The notes: generated by a model from the letters alone, not told the origin. Shown: positions 1-10,224, counted from the stretch's first letter. The stretch is 13,314 bases of DNA from Tieghemiomyces parasiticus (GCA_027575765.1 JANBPT010001153.1:1-13314), one strand, 5' to 3'. Translations and numbers: made by a program.

Positions 1-1
1 C

Positions 2-2113
2 CGCGCCTCCACCCCCGTCCCGCCCGTGCGCAGCAGCGTGCTCCGCGTCAAGAATCCCGACCCGGTGGAACCCGTCATGCCCGGCGATACCCCCCCAATC
101 GAGGCACGGGCCGTGCCCACGCCCACCCCGACCCCGTCCATTCTGCCCGGTCGCCAGAGTCGCCTGAAGCCGCTGCCGCCCGTACCTGGCCCGCCTGCTT
201 CGGCGGTCGCCTGGAATCCTTCACCACCACCCCCACTGCTCGCTAGCACCGAAGGCGCTCTGCAGGCCTCAGAGGCCCCGTCACCAAGCATCTTTGACAT
301 ATCCCTGATTGCCCCCGTGTCGGAATCTTCCTTCGAGGACAGCTTCAACGTGCCGTACGTACCTGCCCCGGCTCCGCACCAGGAGGCCGTCTCGGCCCTG
401 ACTCGGACTCCCTCTCCAACGGATGATGCCAGCTGGTTTCCCCATACCGACTCGTCTCTTCCAAGGCACCCCTCTCCCGCCGAATTCCAGTCACAATCGG
501 ACGAGGCTTGCCGTGATACCCCAATGTCGCCTCCGCTCGCCCCAACGCTTCCGCCCTCAGTGGCATCCGCCGGCTCCCGGACCTGCCTCGAGATCGCGGC
601 CAGCCTCCGCCCCGCGGTCGACCTGGGAGACCATGCTTTGGACCTAGAGCGCTACGATTTTGGCAAAGTGGACCGCTACGCCCGCCACGTACGGTATACT
701 AGTACCAACCTGACCCCGGAGCTTCTAAGCGATAAGTACTTGACTCGCCCCTTCGCAACAAACCTCGAGAAACTGCGGGCCATCTTCGTGTGGATCGTGG
801 TCAACGTAACCTGGGACCATACGGTGCCAGCCTCGGGAGATGACCCTTCTCGTTCGCTCACCCCCGACGCCGACGGAGCCCCGGCCGTGTTGCAGCGGCG
901 TCGTTGCCGCCAGGAGGGATTCGCCAACCTCTTTCGGGCCATGGCGGGCGCTATCGATGTGGACGCCCCGCTGGTCAGCGGCTACGTACGCGGACCCCTC
1001 GACCGCTACACTGGCCACGACTACCCGGGCCCCAACCAGAGCTGGAACGTTTTGCGCCTGGAGAGCGGTGAGTACCGCTTCGTGGACTGCGGGGCCGCGG
1101 CGTTGGCCTTCTTCAAGAGCCAACTGGACCGCGACAGCGCCGACCGCGACGCTGTACCGCTCGACGATTTTTATTTTTTGACGCGCCCTGAGCACCTGGT
1201 GTGCACCCATTTTCCGGTCCACCCGGACCACCAGTTCCTGCAGCCCCCGCTGACCCTGCCAAACTTTTGGGCGCTACCCTACCTTCGTGGCGGCTACTTT
1301 CGCCAGCGGGTGCGCATCCAAAACTTCGCCGGCGCTCAGGTCGAGCTGCACAACGATGATGTCTTCATGCTCATCCTCAAGCTGGCCCCGGGGTCGGCCG
1401 CCTACGCGGAAGTGGAAATCCCCGACAAACAGGGCCGCGTGGTCAGCCGGTTCGCCGGGTTTACACAGTGCCTCACCCATCGTGACCGCCGGCTATGTAA
1501 AATCATGGTGCGGATGCGCGGGAACGACCTGAATGGCGTGCTCAAGGTGTACGCTGGTGACCGCGCGGCCGCCCTCAACCATCTCGCTAGTGTCGACCCG
1601 GCTCGATCGGTCGCCAAGCCCCGACTGCCACACACCCCGGTTGTAGTTAAGATTCCCGCGCCAACTAAGCTTCGTACCGTCAGCGGCTCCAGCCAAGTCC
1701 CCTCCGTGGCACCGCCGACCCCGGCCACCTCCACCACCCTGCTGACCCGTCACACGTTCCCCCTTGCCTTCGCACTTACCCTGCACCACCAGGGTCTTGA
1801 CAGCGCTCGCCCTTTCGCCCGGCTGCACCTCACCCCGCACGAGTTTTACCTCAAGGCGCCCGTCCGCTATGAATTGTCGTACGGCCAAGTTGAGGAGTTC
1901 CACGTCCTGGCGGTTAACCCAGACCGGCGGCACATGAAGTTACAGCTCCTCGCACCCAGCCAGCTGCGGGCCAAATTCGTGTACCAACCCCTCGACCAGA
2001 GTTACATTCTCCGGCACCCTATCAAGGAATACGGCGAGTGGCAGATTGTGTACCACACGGAATGGGAAAGTTGGCTGCCCATCGTGACGTTTGCCTGTTC
2101 ACGCCGCACGTGA
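2..2113 (+). CDS. Cyk3-like transglutaminase-fold cytokinesis protein (C-terminal 703 aa, 5' partial)
   Basis: The frame is open from the window edge (first full codon at position 2) to TGA at 2111-2113, so the true start lies off-window; the GTG at 26 is not a plausible eukaryotic start. Visible residues 1 to about 200 are a low-complexity Pro/Ser/Thr-rich linker with a class I SH3-ligand match (KPLPPVP, residues 56-62). Residues about 250-365 are a transglutaminase-like domain: EKLRAIFVWIVVNVTWD, then QEGFANLF, then NQSWNVL, then YRFVDCG. Next comes the family hallmark PEHLVCTHFPVHPD (from about 396), and a C-terminal region continuing to the end. Known for the family: Cyk3/KY-type proteins act at the division septum, and fungal Cyk3 has an N-terminal SH3 domain, which here would lie off-window. 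The catalytic Cys and His positions both read Gln, with only the Asp (about 362) kept, so it is probably a non-enzymatic scaffold. No intron is seen. Family assignment is from motif recall, not a search. Confidence 0.8.
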   Translation, partial: RASTPVPPVRSSVLRVKNPDPVEPVMPGDTPPIEARAVPTPTPTPSILPGRQSRLKPLPPVPGPPASAVAWNPSPPPPLLASTEGALQASEAPSPSIFDISLIAPVSESSFEDSFNVPYVPAPAPHQEAVSALTRTPSPTDDASWFPHTDSSLPRHPSPAEFQSQSDEACRDTPMSPPLAPTLPPSVASAGSRTCLEIAASLRPAVDLGDHALDLERYDFGKVDRYARHVRYTSTNLTPELLSDKYLTRPFATNLEKLRAIFVWIVVNVTWDHTVPASGDDPSRSLTPDADGAPAVLQRRRCRQEGFANLFRAMAGAIDVDAPLVSGYVRGPLDRYTGHDYPGPNQSWNVLRLESGEYRFVDCGAAALAFFKSQLDRDSADRDAVPLDDFYFLTRPEHLVCTHFPVHPDHQFLQPPLTLPNFWALPYLRGGYFRQRVRIQNFAGAQVELHNDDVFMLILKLAPGSAAYAEVEIPDKQGRVVSRFAGFTQCLTHRDRRLCKIMVRMRGNDLNGVLKVYAGDRAAALNHLASVDPARSVAKPRLPHTPVVVKIPAPTKLRTVSGSSQVPSVAPPTPATSTTLLTRHTFPLAFALTLHHQGLDSARPFARLHLTPHEFYLKAPVRYELSYGQVEEFHVLAVNPDRRHMKLQLLAPSQLRAKFVYQPLDQSYILRHPIKEYGEWQIVYHTEWESWLPIVTFACSRRT

Positions 2114-2587
2114 CCCTCTGTTTCGTTGCCGGTCTGCCCTCCCCCCCTGACGTCGTATGTACTGGCTGTATATTACCACATCCTTTGTTCTTTTTTTCTA
2201 CTTTATTTTATTTGACCAACCGATGACTTTGGTTGGCCGTCACCGGCTTTTGTTGGGGACCACCGTCCCCTGCCATCTTAATCCCCTGCGCTGGCTGGCC
2301 GTGTCCACCAGCCGCGCCCCCTCCTCTTCCTCTGGCGTGGCTTAGGGCCGATTACCCCTCCATCACTATTAAACTTCACCCTCTCCTTTCGAAAGCGCCA
2401 TCTTTTCCGAGGCAGCTACGGGATTGTCAGGTTTGTAAAAGAATTGGACCAATGGATCTATGGTGGCCTCATTGAACATACTTGATCGGTAGCTAATCAA
2501 TTAATTATCGACCAGGGGTGGAACGAGAACGCAATCATGACAATCTATTACCAGGCCCTGTCGGCCATCCATCGTTCTAATGAGAGT
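2114..2587. other. Intergenic gap between convergent 3' ends
   Basis: These 474 bp separate the stop of the Cyk3-like gene (+) from the stop of thymidylate synthase (-). They hold a T-rich tract around 2178-2216 and an ATTAAA at 2368-2373 that could serve as a plus-strand poly(A) signal about 255 nt after the upstream stop. I see no credible gene; the small reading frames here lack domain signal. Confidence 0.6.
2368..2373 (+). terminator. Possible poly(A) signal (ATTAAA)
   Basis: This is the commonest variant of the AATAAA hexamer, in the 3' flank of the plus-strand Cyk3-like gene. A six-base match in AT-rich sequence is weak evidence, and fungal 3' ends often lack a strict hexamer. Confidence 0.25.
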
Positions 2588-4320
<1,733 letters not shown>

Positions 4321-4904
4321 TGTGACGGGGTGTGTGGCGCAAGGGGAGGGGCAACTAGTAAAGGCCAAGAGAGGGTTGCAGGCGGGCAGGCCAGTTAGAA
4401 AATAAAGACAGTTATTTATTGCACACTTAATGAGATAGTTGGTTATGGTTGGTTTGCCGCCTTTAAGTATGCACAGTTAAGGTGATGGTGTGAAACCATT
4501 TGGAGTATCTTAGGCACTGTAGTTGGAGACTTTGTCTATGCAAAGTGAGGTCCCAAGTCAAGTTGGATTTCTTTCCAGAGTCTGAAGGTTGCCTTTCTCT
4601 TAGTTCTCATGGGGGAGGGCTGAATGGCAGTGGAGACTTCCACATTCTGTTTAGAAGGCCAATCCCAAAGAGTGGTGGCCTTCTTTGAAGGGGAGGCTTC
4701 CTGGGGGGCGCCTTGGTTACAATATTACCCATGGGGTTTGGATTGAGTTTAGGTTCAGCAAGTGTGCTTGCTGTGTTGATATTAGGCCCAAGTCTAATAC
4801 CATAACCAAAAGGCTATTCTACTATCACAGAATTTGTGGTTCTGAAATAGTAGACTTGGACTTTACCCTGGGATAATCTAATGTAGTGGTTCACAATCAC
4901 CACA
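4321..4904 (-). repeat. 3' LTR (584 bp) of the Ty3-like element
   Basis: On the plus strand it begins TGTGACGGGG and ends TCACCACA; in the element's sense it starts TGTGGTGATT and ends GTCACA. It aligns without gaps to 8568-9151 with about 16 differences, of which 10 lie in the first 57 plus-strand bases and 5 in the last 31, leaving one (4710) in the roughly 495 bp between. The sense-start boundary is supported by a third copy at 10091-10224 that loses similarity at the same base. The interior next to this LTR (4905-4932) is not a typical polypurine tract; the nearest purine-rich stretch on the sense strand is AAGGTGGGTGGATG. Confidence 0.92.
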
Positions 4905-4939
4905 TGAGGAACATGACACATCCACCCACCTTGAGAGCC

Positions 4940-5335
4940 TTACTTGGATAGGCAGCTCCACAGGGGCTTCTTGAGGTCCCTATAAAACACTCTGCTTAGT
5001 CTGATATTGGATGATAGGGGAAGGTATGGCAGGTGTGCATGGCCTTGTCTGTCAGTTCTAGTAGGCAGTTGCACCAGATACAGACCCAAGCAAAGGCTAG
5101 CAGACACTTGCAGCTGGGGTGAACATGGGCACAGTGCCAGTTGATAATGGTACATTGGGCCCAGCCTGTAGGGGCTACTGCTACCCCATGACCCATAGTG
5201 CCAGCTGGTCCCAAAAAGTTGAGTTTTTCTAATATATTGGATTGTAGGCACATGCCAATTACCTCCCAAAAGAAGACATATTTGTGTCCTAAGATTTTGT
5301 CACATTTCCAGCACAATTGGCACCATTAAGACACA
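4940..5335 (-). pseudogene. Integrase N-terminal remnant (truncated)
   Basis: Reading frames after RNase H on the element's sense strand give NLRTQICLLLGGNWHV, which resembles the stretch before the integrase zinc-binding motif. Farther on, GLYLVQLPTRTDRQGHAHLP resembles the linker that usually introduces the catalytic core. After that the frame ends and the LTR follows, so the D,D,E catalytic core and the C-terminal part are absent. The zinc-binding His and Cys residues cannot be placed securely. The similarity is by eye and weak, but its position after RNase H is correct for a Ty3-like pol. Confidence 0.35.
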
Positions 5336-5559
5336 ACCAGGCCCCCCTGCTGGATAGCAGGGGACAAGTCAGTGCTCCAGTCTGTGGGGATTGCAGCCTG
5401 TAAAGCCGTCTCCCCAGGGAGGGCCAGGCCCAAATAAGGGGGGGGGCAAGCCTGAGAGAATTCTGTCAAATTGGCAGATATTTTGGGCATTTTATCCTCC
5501 AATAACTCTGACAGGAAATCAGCATCTAGAGAGCTAGCCTGCCTTTGCTGTTAGAATTG

Positions 5560-6197
5560 TCTGTGGGGAATGATTGGATGTGAGGGATAGCAACAATGGT
5601 GGTAGGGGGAGGAGGATTTCTAATCTTCTGAGGTTGAAGTTGGGTTAGGCAGTGGGAGAGCCAATCCACCACCAGATGGGTGATGCCTGGGCAATGGTGT
5701 ATCATGTAGAGGTGTACCTCTAATGCCCCCAGCTCCACCCAGAATCTACCAAGCTCATCTGCCTGGCAGGTATCCCAGTGGTTAAAGAGACTGAGGGCTG
5801 TAGTGGCATCCACTTCAATGTGTAAGTTGGCACACCCATCCAAGTAGGTATAAAAATGTTGGACTTCTCAGACTAGTCCCCAGGCTTCCCACCAGCCTGG
5901 GTGCCTACAGCCCTGTGTGCCATCAAATGCCTTACTCTAATAGGCCACAACCTTGTCCTGGTGGGTGTAACCTTGTGGGTAACTTAGTAGTACTGCCCCT
6001 ATGCCTGCCTCAGCAGCATCTACCTGGAGGGTGAGGGGCTCCTCAGGCTTGGGCTCATAGAGGTGGGCTACATTGAGGAGGGTGCACCATAGATCCTCCC
6101 AGTGAGGGCAGAGTGGGTTCCAATCTTCCTTGCTGAGATGGGCTTGTCCTGTCAGGGCATAGAAGGGGGCTAGAAGGGCAGTGACCCAGGATGGCAT
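5560..6197 (-). pseudogene. Ty3-like RNase H domain, with in-frame stops
   Basis: The domain begins with LTLQVDAAEAGIGAVLLSYP, the classical first RNase H motif carrying the catalytic Asp. It continues in the same frame through VVAY, a TAG at 5937-5939, SKAFDGTQ, WGLV, a TGA, then EVQHFYTYLDG and HIEVDATTALSLF. It ends with GRFWVELGAL and HHCPGITHLVVDWLSHCL, matching the usual 'R...W...L...PG...ADxLSR' end. RNase H degrades the RNA strand during reverse transcription. Two internal stops make it non-functional as it stands. The frame differs from that of the upstream RT segment, implying an indel between them. Confidence 0.7.
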
Positions 6198-6299
6198 TGA
6201 CCCCTCCTGTGAGGTGCTGGATTTTCATTAATGGTGTGGGGCATGGTAAGATTCTGCAAGGATCTTACTCAATAATCTGGGAGGAACCAGGTTCCCCCC

Positions 6300-6939
6300 T
6301 GTGACCAGTAATGTCCCAAGATCTTGACCTCCTTAGTTCTCATAAACACATTTTACTCCAGGTTGACCAGTAAGTTCCACTCAGCTAGTTTCTCTATAAA
6401 GGTCTGGATGTCCTGGAGATGCTGCCCTCTATTACCAGGTGTACTCTTTAGATAAATGTTATCCATATATCCCAGTAATAAACTATGTAAAGAGGGCAAT
6501 TCTCAAAGATATGGATCAATAGGGAGTGCACAATGGCCAGGCTCTGGCTGTTGCCCTGGACCAGTTGGGTGAACCTCACCTTACCATGTGCCCTGCCATC
6601 AAATGTCTAAAAGTTGTGGCAGTCTGGATGGGGACAAATGGCCATGAAATAGGACACTAAATCCAGGCTGGTGATGATGACAACATCAGCTATAAACTGG
6701 TGGATGGTGTGGAGGCACGGGAGATCAATGCCAATGGATATTATGTTGATGGCACTCCCTATGCTGTTGTCTAGAATGGCTTGGCAGGCGTCCATGTTGG
6801 GTTTGGGCAGAGGATACACTGGGATATTGGCATGTGCCAGCCCCAACTCATCAATCCCAGAACTCAGCTGTTTTGCCACATAGGCATCCATTAAGTTGCA
6901 GTCTCCATTGCTATGCTGAGCCTGTGGCACAAAGAGCAA
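6300..6939 (-). pseudogene. Ty3-like reverse transcriptase, frameshifted
   Basis: The first half (6939-6607) carries NIPVYPLPKPN, then HQFIADVVIITSLDLVSYF, corresponding to the RT block with the first catalytic Asp, and ends at a stop after CHNF. The next residues, DGRAHGKVRFTQLVQG, continue the palm domain. The catalytic box appears in another frame as GYMDNIYLKS (YMDN at 6458-6469); it is normally YxDD, so the second Asp reads Asn. This is followed by LAEWNLLVNLE, a stop, and KEVKILGHYWS, matching the downstream thumb region. One stop, at least one frameshift and the Asp-to-Asn change indicate an inactive copy. Known role: copies element RNA into DNA in a cytoplasmic particle. Confidence 0.72.
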
Positions 6940-7645
6940 CTGGGCATTGGCATGGAGGGGGGGTCAGATGTGAGCTAGAGTACAGGGTGGGGGGGCAGCC
7001 TGAGGGGTACTCTTGGAGGGCTTGGGCACCTACCATGACTGGATCCAGTATAACTTCCCTTTCTTGATTGTTCAAGGTTTGAGCACATAGTTGGGAGGAC
7101 ACATTGGCTTGAGTGACCTCAGGATACATGGTGTCTGCTTGTGCAAACTCAGGGTTGGCCTGTGGATCAGTGAGACATTGTAAAAACGTGGCAAGAAGGC
7201 TCAGGGGGGTGTGAAGGCCCCACTTAACCACTGCACCCAGTTCCTCCATCTCAGGGGGTACCTCAAAGGGAGTGTCCTTGGTAGGGATTAGTGTAGCATT
7301 GGCCCCCCAAGGGGGGTGACCACCTCAGGAACCTGGCACAGGTCCAGACCCCAGACCTGGCTGGTCCAGATTCAGCCATCCCACAAGGCAGTCAATGCCT
7401 AGGGCTTTGTCTACTACTATAAAATGGAGCCACCTCTGCCAAAAATACTCACTTGTAGCAAAGCATCCTTAGGCAGTACCTAGCACATGGGCAGGGGTGT
7501 CTCCCCAGTAGGGCTGTAGTGAAGGGCACCACTTTTGCCTAATCCTTAGCCCTAGCCTTTTGGCTGTGAGGTAGGTGATGAGTAAGCATGCTGCACCCCA
7601 GTCAGTGGCAGCCTTGACTGGGCGGTGGCCTATGGCAGCATCTCA
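6911..7645 (-). pseudogene. Retroviral-type aspartic protease remnant plus linker to RT
   Basis: On the minus strand the frame reads VKAATDWGAACLLITYLTAK; DWGA (7592-7603) sits where the catalytic D(S/T)GA is expected. Then RLGLRIRQKW, YWGDTPAHVLG and, after a TAA, FIVVDKALGIDCLVGWLNL (ending about 7361), which resembles the 'yDviLGmdWL' end of Ty3 proteases. A TGA near 7333 interrupts the start of the linker. That linker includes FEVPPEMEEL and SSQLCAQTLNNQ and remains open to 6911, overlapping the RT frame by 29 nt. Protease would cut the Gag-Pol precursor. The protease frame is +1 relative to the preceding gag frame. It is inactivated by stops and probably by the Ser/Thr-to-Trp change. Confidence 0.6.
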
Positions 7646-7694
7646 AAGATACCTCCAGTGGGAGTCAGGGGTATCAGAGGGGGGAGGGGGTTGC

Positions 7695-8510
7695 TTATTC
7701 TGACAGGAGGAGAATGACAATATCCTGGCTGGCTTCTCTAATGCCCTCATGCATTTCCTGCCTTAGTGGCCTCAGCTTTCTCTTGGATGGCCAGTTTAGC
7801 TTCAGTAACCAGGGTTTGTTCATGCATGCATTGGAACTTGTTGGGCTTGGAGGGAGTGACCTGGGACCAGAGAAGGGGGAGGTGGATGCAGTGTTGGCAG
7901 CCAGGGTGTGGGAGGGGCCTGGGGCAGTGTACTTGCATAGATACTCCTGGCACTTCTTGGACAGCTTGGCTTCTTTGACCACATGCTCCATGAGCTCAGG
8001 AAGGTTGTGGGAGGTCAGGTTCTCTGTGTTGAAGAGGTCATTTGGAGCATTGGTGAGGGCAGAGGCAAATTGGGTGAGGAGGGCATCCACCACTCAGACT
8101 GCCCAGAATGAGGTGGCCCCCAGGTACCAGGTGACATTGACTGCAAGGATAGCTGCCTCCTCCAGTTCCATACCTTGGAACAGGGTTCCTTTGGTGAGGA
8201 GGTTGGCATAGTGGCTGCCCCAATGGTCAGTGGGGTAGCTTGCCTTAAGGTATCTGACCAGGGATTCCCAGTCTGCTACTTGGTGGCAAGCCAGTCCCTC
8301 CCATACCTCCGGATCTAAGAGTAACTTGATAAGCATGAACTTTGCCTGGTCACTTTGGTCTCCAGCCAATTGGGCCAGGGAATGTAGTGCAGGCTCAGTA
8401 GTGGCAAACCAGGTCTCAAAAGTGGGTCCAGTTAAAGCTCCAGTAAAGGTGGAGGTTACCTCCCAAAGGTATCCCACAAGGTGTACTGGGACATTGTACA
8501 GGGAGTTCAT
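7695..8510 (-). pseudogene. Gag-like capsid ORF with one in-frame stop
   Basis: The ATG at 8510-8508 begins MNSLYNVPVHLVGYLW, 57 nt inside the 5' LTR edge, the expected gag position. The region FETWFATTEPALHSLAQLAG and the following PTDHWGSHYANLL resemble the helical retrotransposon capsid fold. A single TGA at 8096-8094 splits the frame after SFWAV; translation resumes in the same frame with VVDALLTQFASAL and continues to TAA at 7697-7695 (271 codons plus the internal stop). No CCHC zinc knuckle is visible. From about 7860 to 7747 an alternative frame (VTPSKPNKFQCMHEQ, then a Lys/Glu/Ala-rich stretch) looks equally coding-like, so there may also be a frameshift. Known role: particle assembly around element RNA. 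Confidence 0.6.
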
Positions 8511-8550
8511 TGTCAAAATGAGGGGGGGGTGACTGGTTGAACATACACAG

Positions 8551-8564
8551 AAGTGTGTAATAAA
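8551..8564 (-). other. Candidate self-complementary primer-binding site
   Basis: Three bases inside the 5' LTR the sense strand reads TTTATTACACACTT. It has no TGG start expected for a tRNA 3' end (CCA). Instead it can pair 13 of 14 bases with AAGTGTGCAATAAA, which lies inside the LTR (8662-8675 and 4415-4428), near the predicted transcript start. Tf1-type elements prime reverse transcription by folding back the 5' end of their own RNA onto such a site. This is inference from complementarity and position only. Confidence 0.5.
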
Positions 8565-8567
8565 ATT

Positions 8568-9151
8568 TGTGATGGGGTGTGTGACCTGAGGGGAGGGGCA
8601 ACTAGTAAAGACGGATGGAGGGTTGCAGGCGGGCAGGCCAGTTAGAAAATAAAGACAGTTATTTATTGCACACTTAATGAGATAGTTGGTTATGGTTGGT
8701 TTGCCGCCTTTAAGTATGCACAGTTAAGGTGATGGTGTGAAACCATTTGGAGTATCTTAGGCACTGTAGTTGGAGACTTTGTCTATGCAAAGTGAGGTCC
8801 CAAGTCAAGTTGGATTTCTTTCCAGAGTCTGAAGGTTGCCTTTCTCTTAGTTCTCATGGGGGAGGGCTGAATGGCAGTGGAGACTTCCACATTCTGTTTA
8901 GAAGGCCAATCCCAAAGAGTGGTGGCCTTCTTTGAAGGGGAGGCTTCCTGGGGGGCACCTTGGTTACAATATTACCCATGGGGTTTGGATTGAGTTTAGG
9001 TTCAGCAAGTGTGCTTGCTGTGTTGATATTAGGCCCAAGTCTAATACCATAACCAAAAGGCTATTCTACTATCACAGAATTTGTGGTTCTGAAATAGTAG
9101 ACTTGGACTTTACCCTGGGATGATCTAATGTGGTGGTTCCCAATTGCCACA
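8568..9151 (-). repeat. 5' LTR (584 bp) of the Ty3-like element
   Basis: In the element's sense it runs from TGTGGCAATT (9151) to CATCACA (8568). It aligns gaplessly to the 3' LTR with about 16 differences concentrated at the two ends. Sense features: a TATA-like TTAAAG about 438 bases in, followed about 33-39 bases later by AAGTGTGCAATAAA, which includes an AATAAA hexamer suited to a short R region near the end of the LTR. Short reading frames on the plus strand within both LTRs are repeat-derived and not genes. Outside this LTR (9152 onward) the sequence is unrelated to the flank of the 3' LTR. Confidence 0.92.
8708..8714 (-). promoter_or_regulatory. TATA-like box in the 5' LTR
   Basis: The sense strand reads CTTAAAG in a GC-richer setting (followed by GCGGC). 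It stands roughly 33-39 bases before AAGTGTGCAATAAA, a sensible distance for a fungal Pol II start. The same site occurs in the other LTR at 4461-4467. The call rests on spacing and a weak consensus match. Confidence 0.3.
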
Positions 9152-10123
9152 CTTGCATTAGTTTTGCAGGTTGCTGTGCCTCCTCCAAATGTACAGTCAC
9201 CTTTATGATTGACATGGCAGGTGGAAGCACTTTCCTGTGGAGGTAGCTGCCTCTTTCCAGTTACACTACAACTGTTGACCTGAATGGGGGTGAGAGGAAA
9301 GCCCCAGAGGAGGATCTTCCAAAACCAACCAACAAGGGGCGTGCAAGTAAGTCCACAAGTATGGTTTTCCAGGTGGAGATAATATAACAAAAGGTCCAGT
9401 GGGTGGGGAGCAAATTTGAGTGAGAATAGAGGACTTGGGTCTATTAGTGAGAAATCTAATTTCAATGTTGGCAAAAGTTTACTATATTTGTTAGTGTAAC
9501 CACCAGCCAGTCCTAGCACCCAAGAGAGTGAGGATCACAGGCCTGGCAAGGACAATCACACCAAACATAAGAAAGCCATAGTATAACCCAGCTGGGCAGA
9601 GGGTGCCATTTGCAGGAGGATATGTGAGCTAGGAAAATAGGTAATAACATTATGATTTATTTCACGTACAATCTTTTCACTTTGGTGGCAGTGGGGTATC
9701 CCAGTTATACTTGTTTCTCATTGCTATCTGTAGGGCTGGGGAGGTCCACATCTGACTGAGGAGGATTCACTACAGCTTGCTCCTCTGCCATGGGGTTGAG
9801 TGGTTTTGCTGGCTTATTTGATTTGCCCAGCTCAGATGAATCTTCCTCACACTGTGACTACAATAGGTGAATGCCCTCCCAGTAATCACAATGAAGAGGT
9901 GGTGAGCATGGAACCCTAGCTCACCCTCAACATCAATATCCCCCTATTATATAGGGATATTGGCCACTGCCCCCCCTCTCTGAGGTGTGGTAATGGCAAA
10001 CTAATGGGTCAGTGCCCCCCTTGTGGGGACACCATCTTTACTGACTAATGCCAACTGTTCAATATAGGGCCAGTTGGCCTTGCAGACCACCTGTGCCAAT
10101 ATTAGGATCAGGTCCAATACCAT
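9152..10123 (-). pseudogene. Decayed coding-like region of unknown origin
   Basis: I do not recognise this. On the minus strand an ATG at 10123 gives MVLDLILILAQVVCKANWPY, which looks like a signal peptide, then KDGVPTRGALTH, a TAG, AVANIPI, two stops, GDIDVEGELGFHAHHLFIVI and TGRAFTYCSHS. A second open segment (about 9860-9706) reads PAKPLNPMAEEQAVVNPPQS and ends at TAA. A third (to 9152) is Cys-rich, with NHTCGLTCTP, NSCSVTG and CHVNHKGDCTFGGGTATCK, and reads straight into the 5' LTR. It could be a broken secreted-protein gene, part of another element, or chance. The first segment starts inside the LTR-like fragment at 10091-10224, which argues for caution. Confidence 0.25.
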
Positions 10124-10224
10124 ACCCAAAAGGCTAATCTACTATCACAGAATTTATTGTTCTGAAATAGCAGACTTGGACTTTACCTTGGGATAATCTA
10201 ATGTGGTGGTTCCTAATCACCACA
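10091..10224 (-). repeat. Partial LTR copy (134 bp), about 88% identical
   Basis: It aligns without gaps to 4771-4904 (offset 5320) with about 16 differences. In the element's sense it holds only the first 134 bases of the LTR, starting TGTGGTGATT. It has diverged more than the two main LTRs have from each other, so it derives from an older or different subfamily member. Just upstream in the sense direction (10225-10252) lies a purine-rich run resembling a polypurine tract. Confidence 0.85.

Larger units (their letters stand above)
4321..9151 (-). mobile_element. Degenerate Ty3/Gypsy-like LTR retrotransposon
   Basis: Two 584-bp direct repeats with TG...CA ends (4321-4904 and 8568-9151, constant offset 4247) flank a 3663-bp interior whose coding remnants all read on the minus strand. 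Sense order is 5' LTR (8568-9151), primer-binding candidate, gag, protease, reverse transcriptase, RNase H, integrase start, 3' LTR (4321-4904). Protease-RT-RNase H-integrase order is that of Ty3/Gypsy elements, not Ty1/Copia. Every domain carries stops or frame changes, and most of the integrase is missing, so the element is not autonomous. The 5 bp outside the two LTRs (TATAT at 4316-4320, CTTGC at 9152-9156) do not match, so there is no target-site duplication. Base composition is clearly AT-richer than the neighbouring genes. Confidence 0.9.

Noticed and set aside
1067..1073. GGTGAGT resembling a splice donor in the Cyk3-like gene
   Set aside because: The frame reads through without interruption and encodes the conserved GEYRFVD stretch of the domain.
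725..1231. 168-aa minus-strand ORF opposite the Cyk3-like domain
   Set aside because: It is a shadow of a GC-rich coding strand; the plus frame carries the recognisable domain.
4500..4876. Pair of plus-strand small ORFs (62 and 63 aa), repeated almost identically at 8747-9123
   Set aside because: They lie entirely inside the two LTRs, the first starts at TTG, and they duplicate only because the LTR does.
7714..8211. 165-aa plus-strand ORF
   Set aside because: It is antisense to gag remnants and shows no domain signal.
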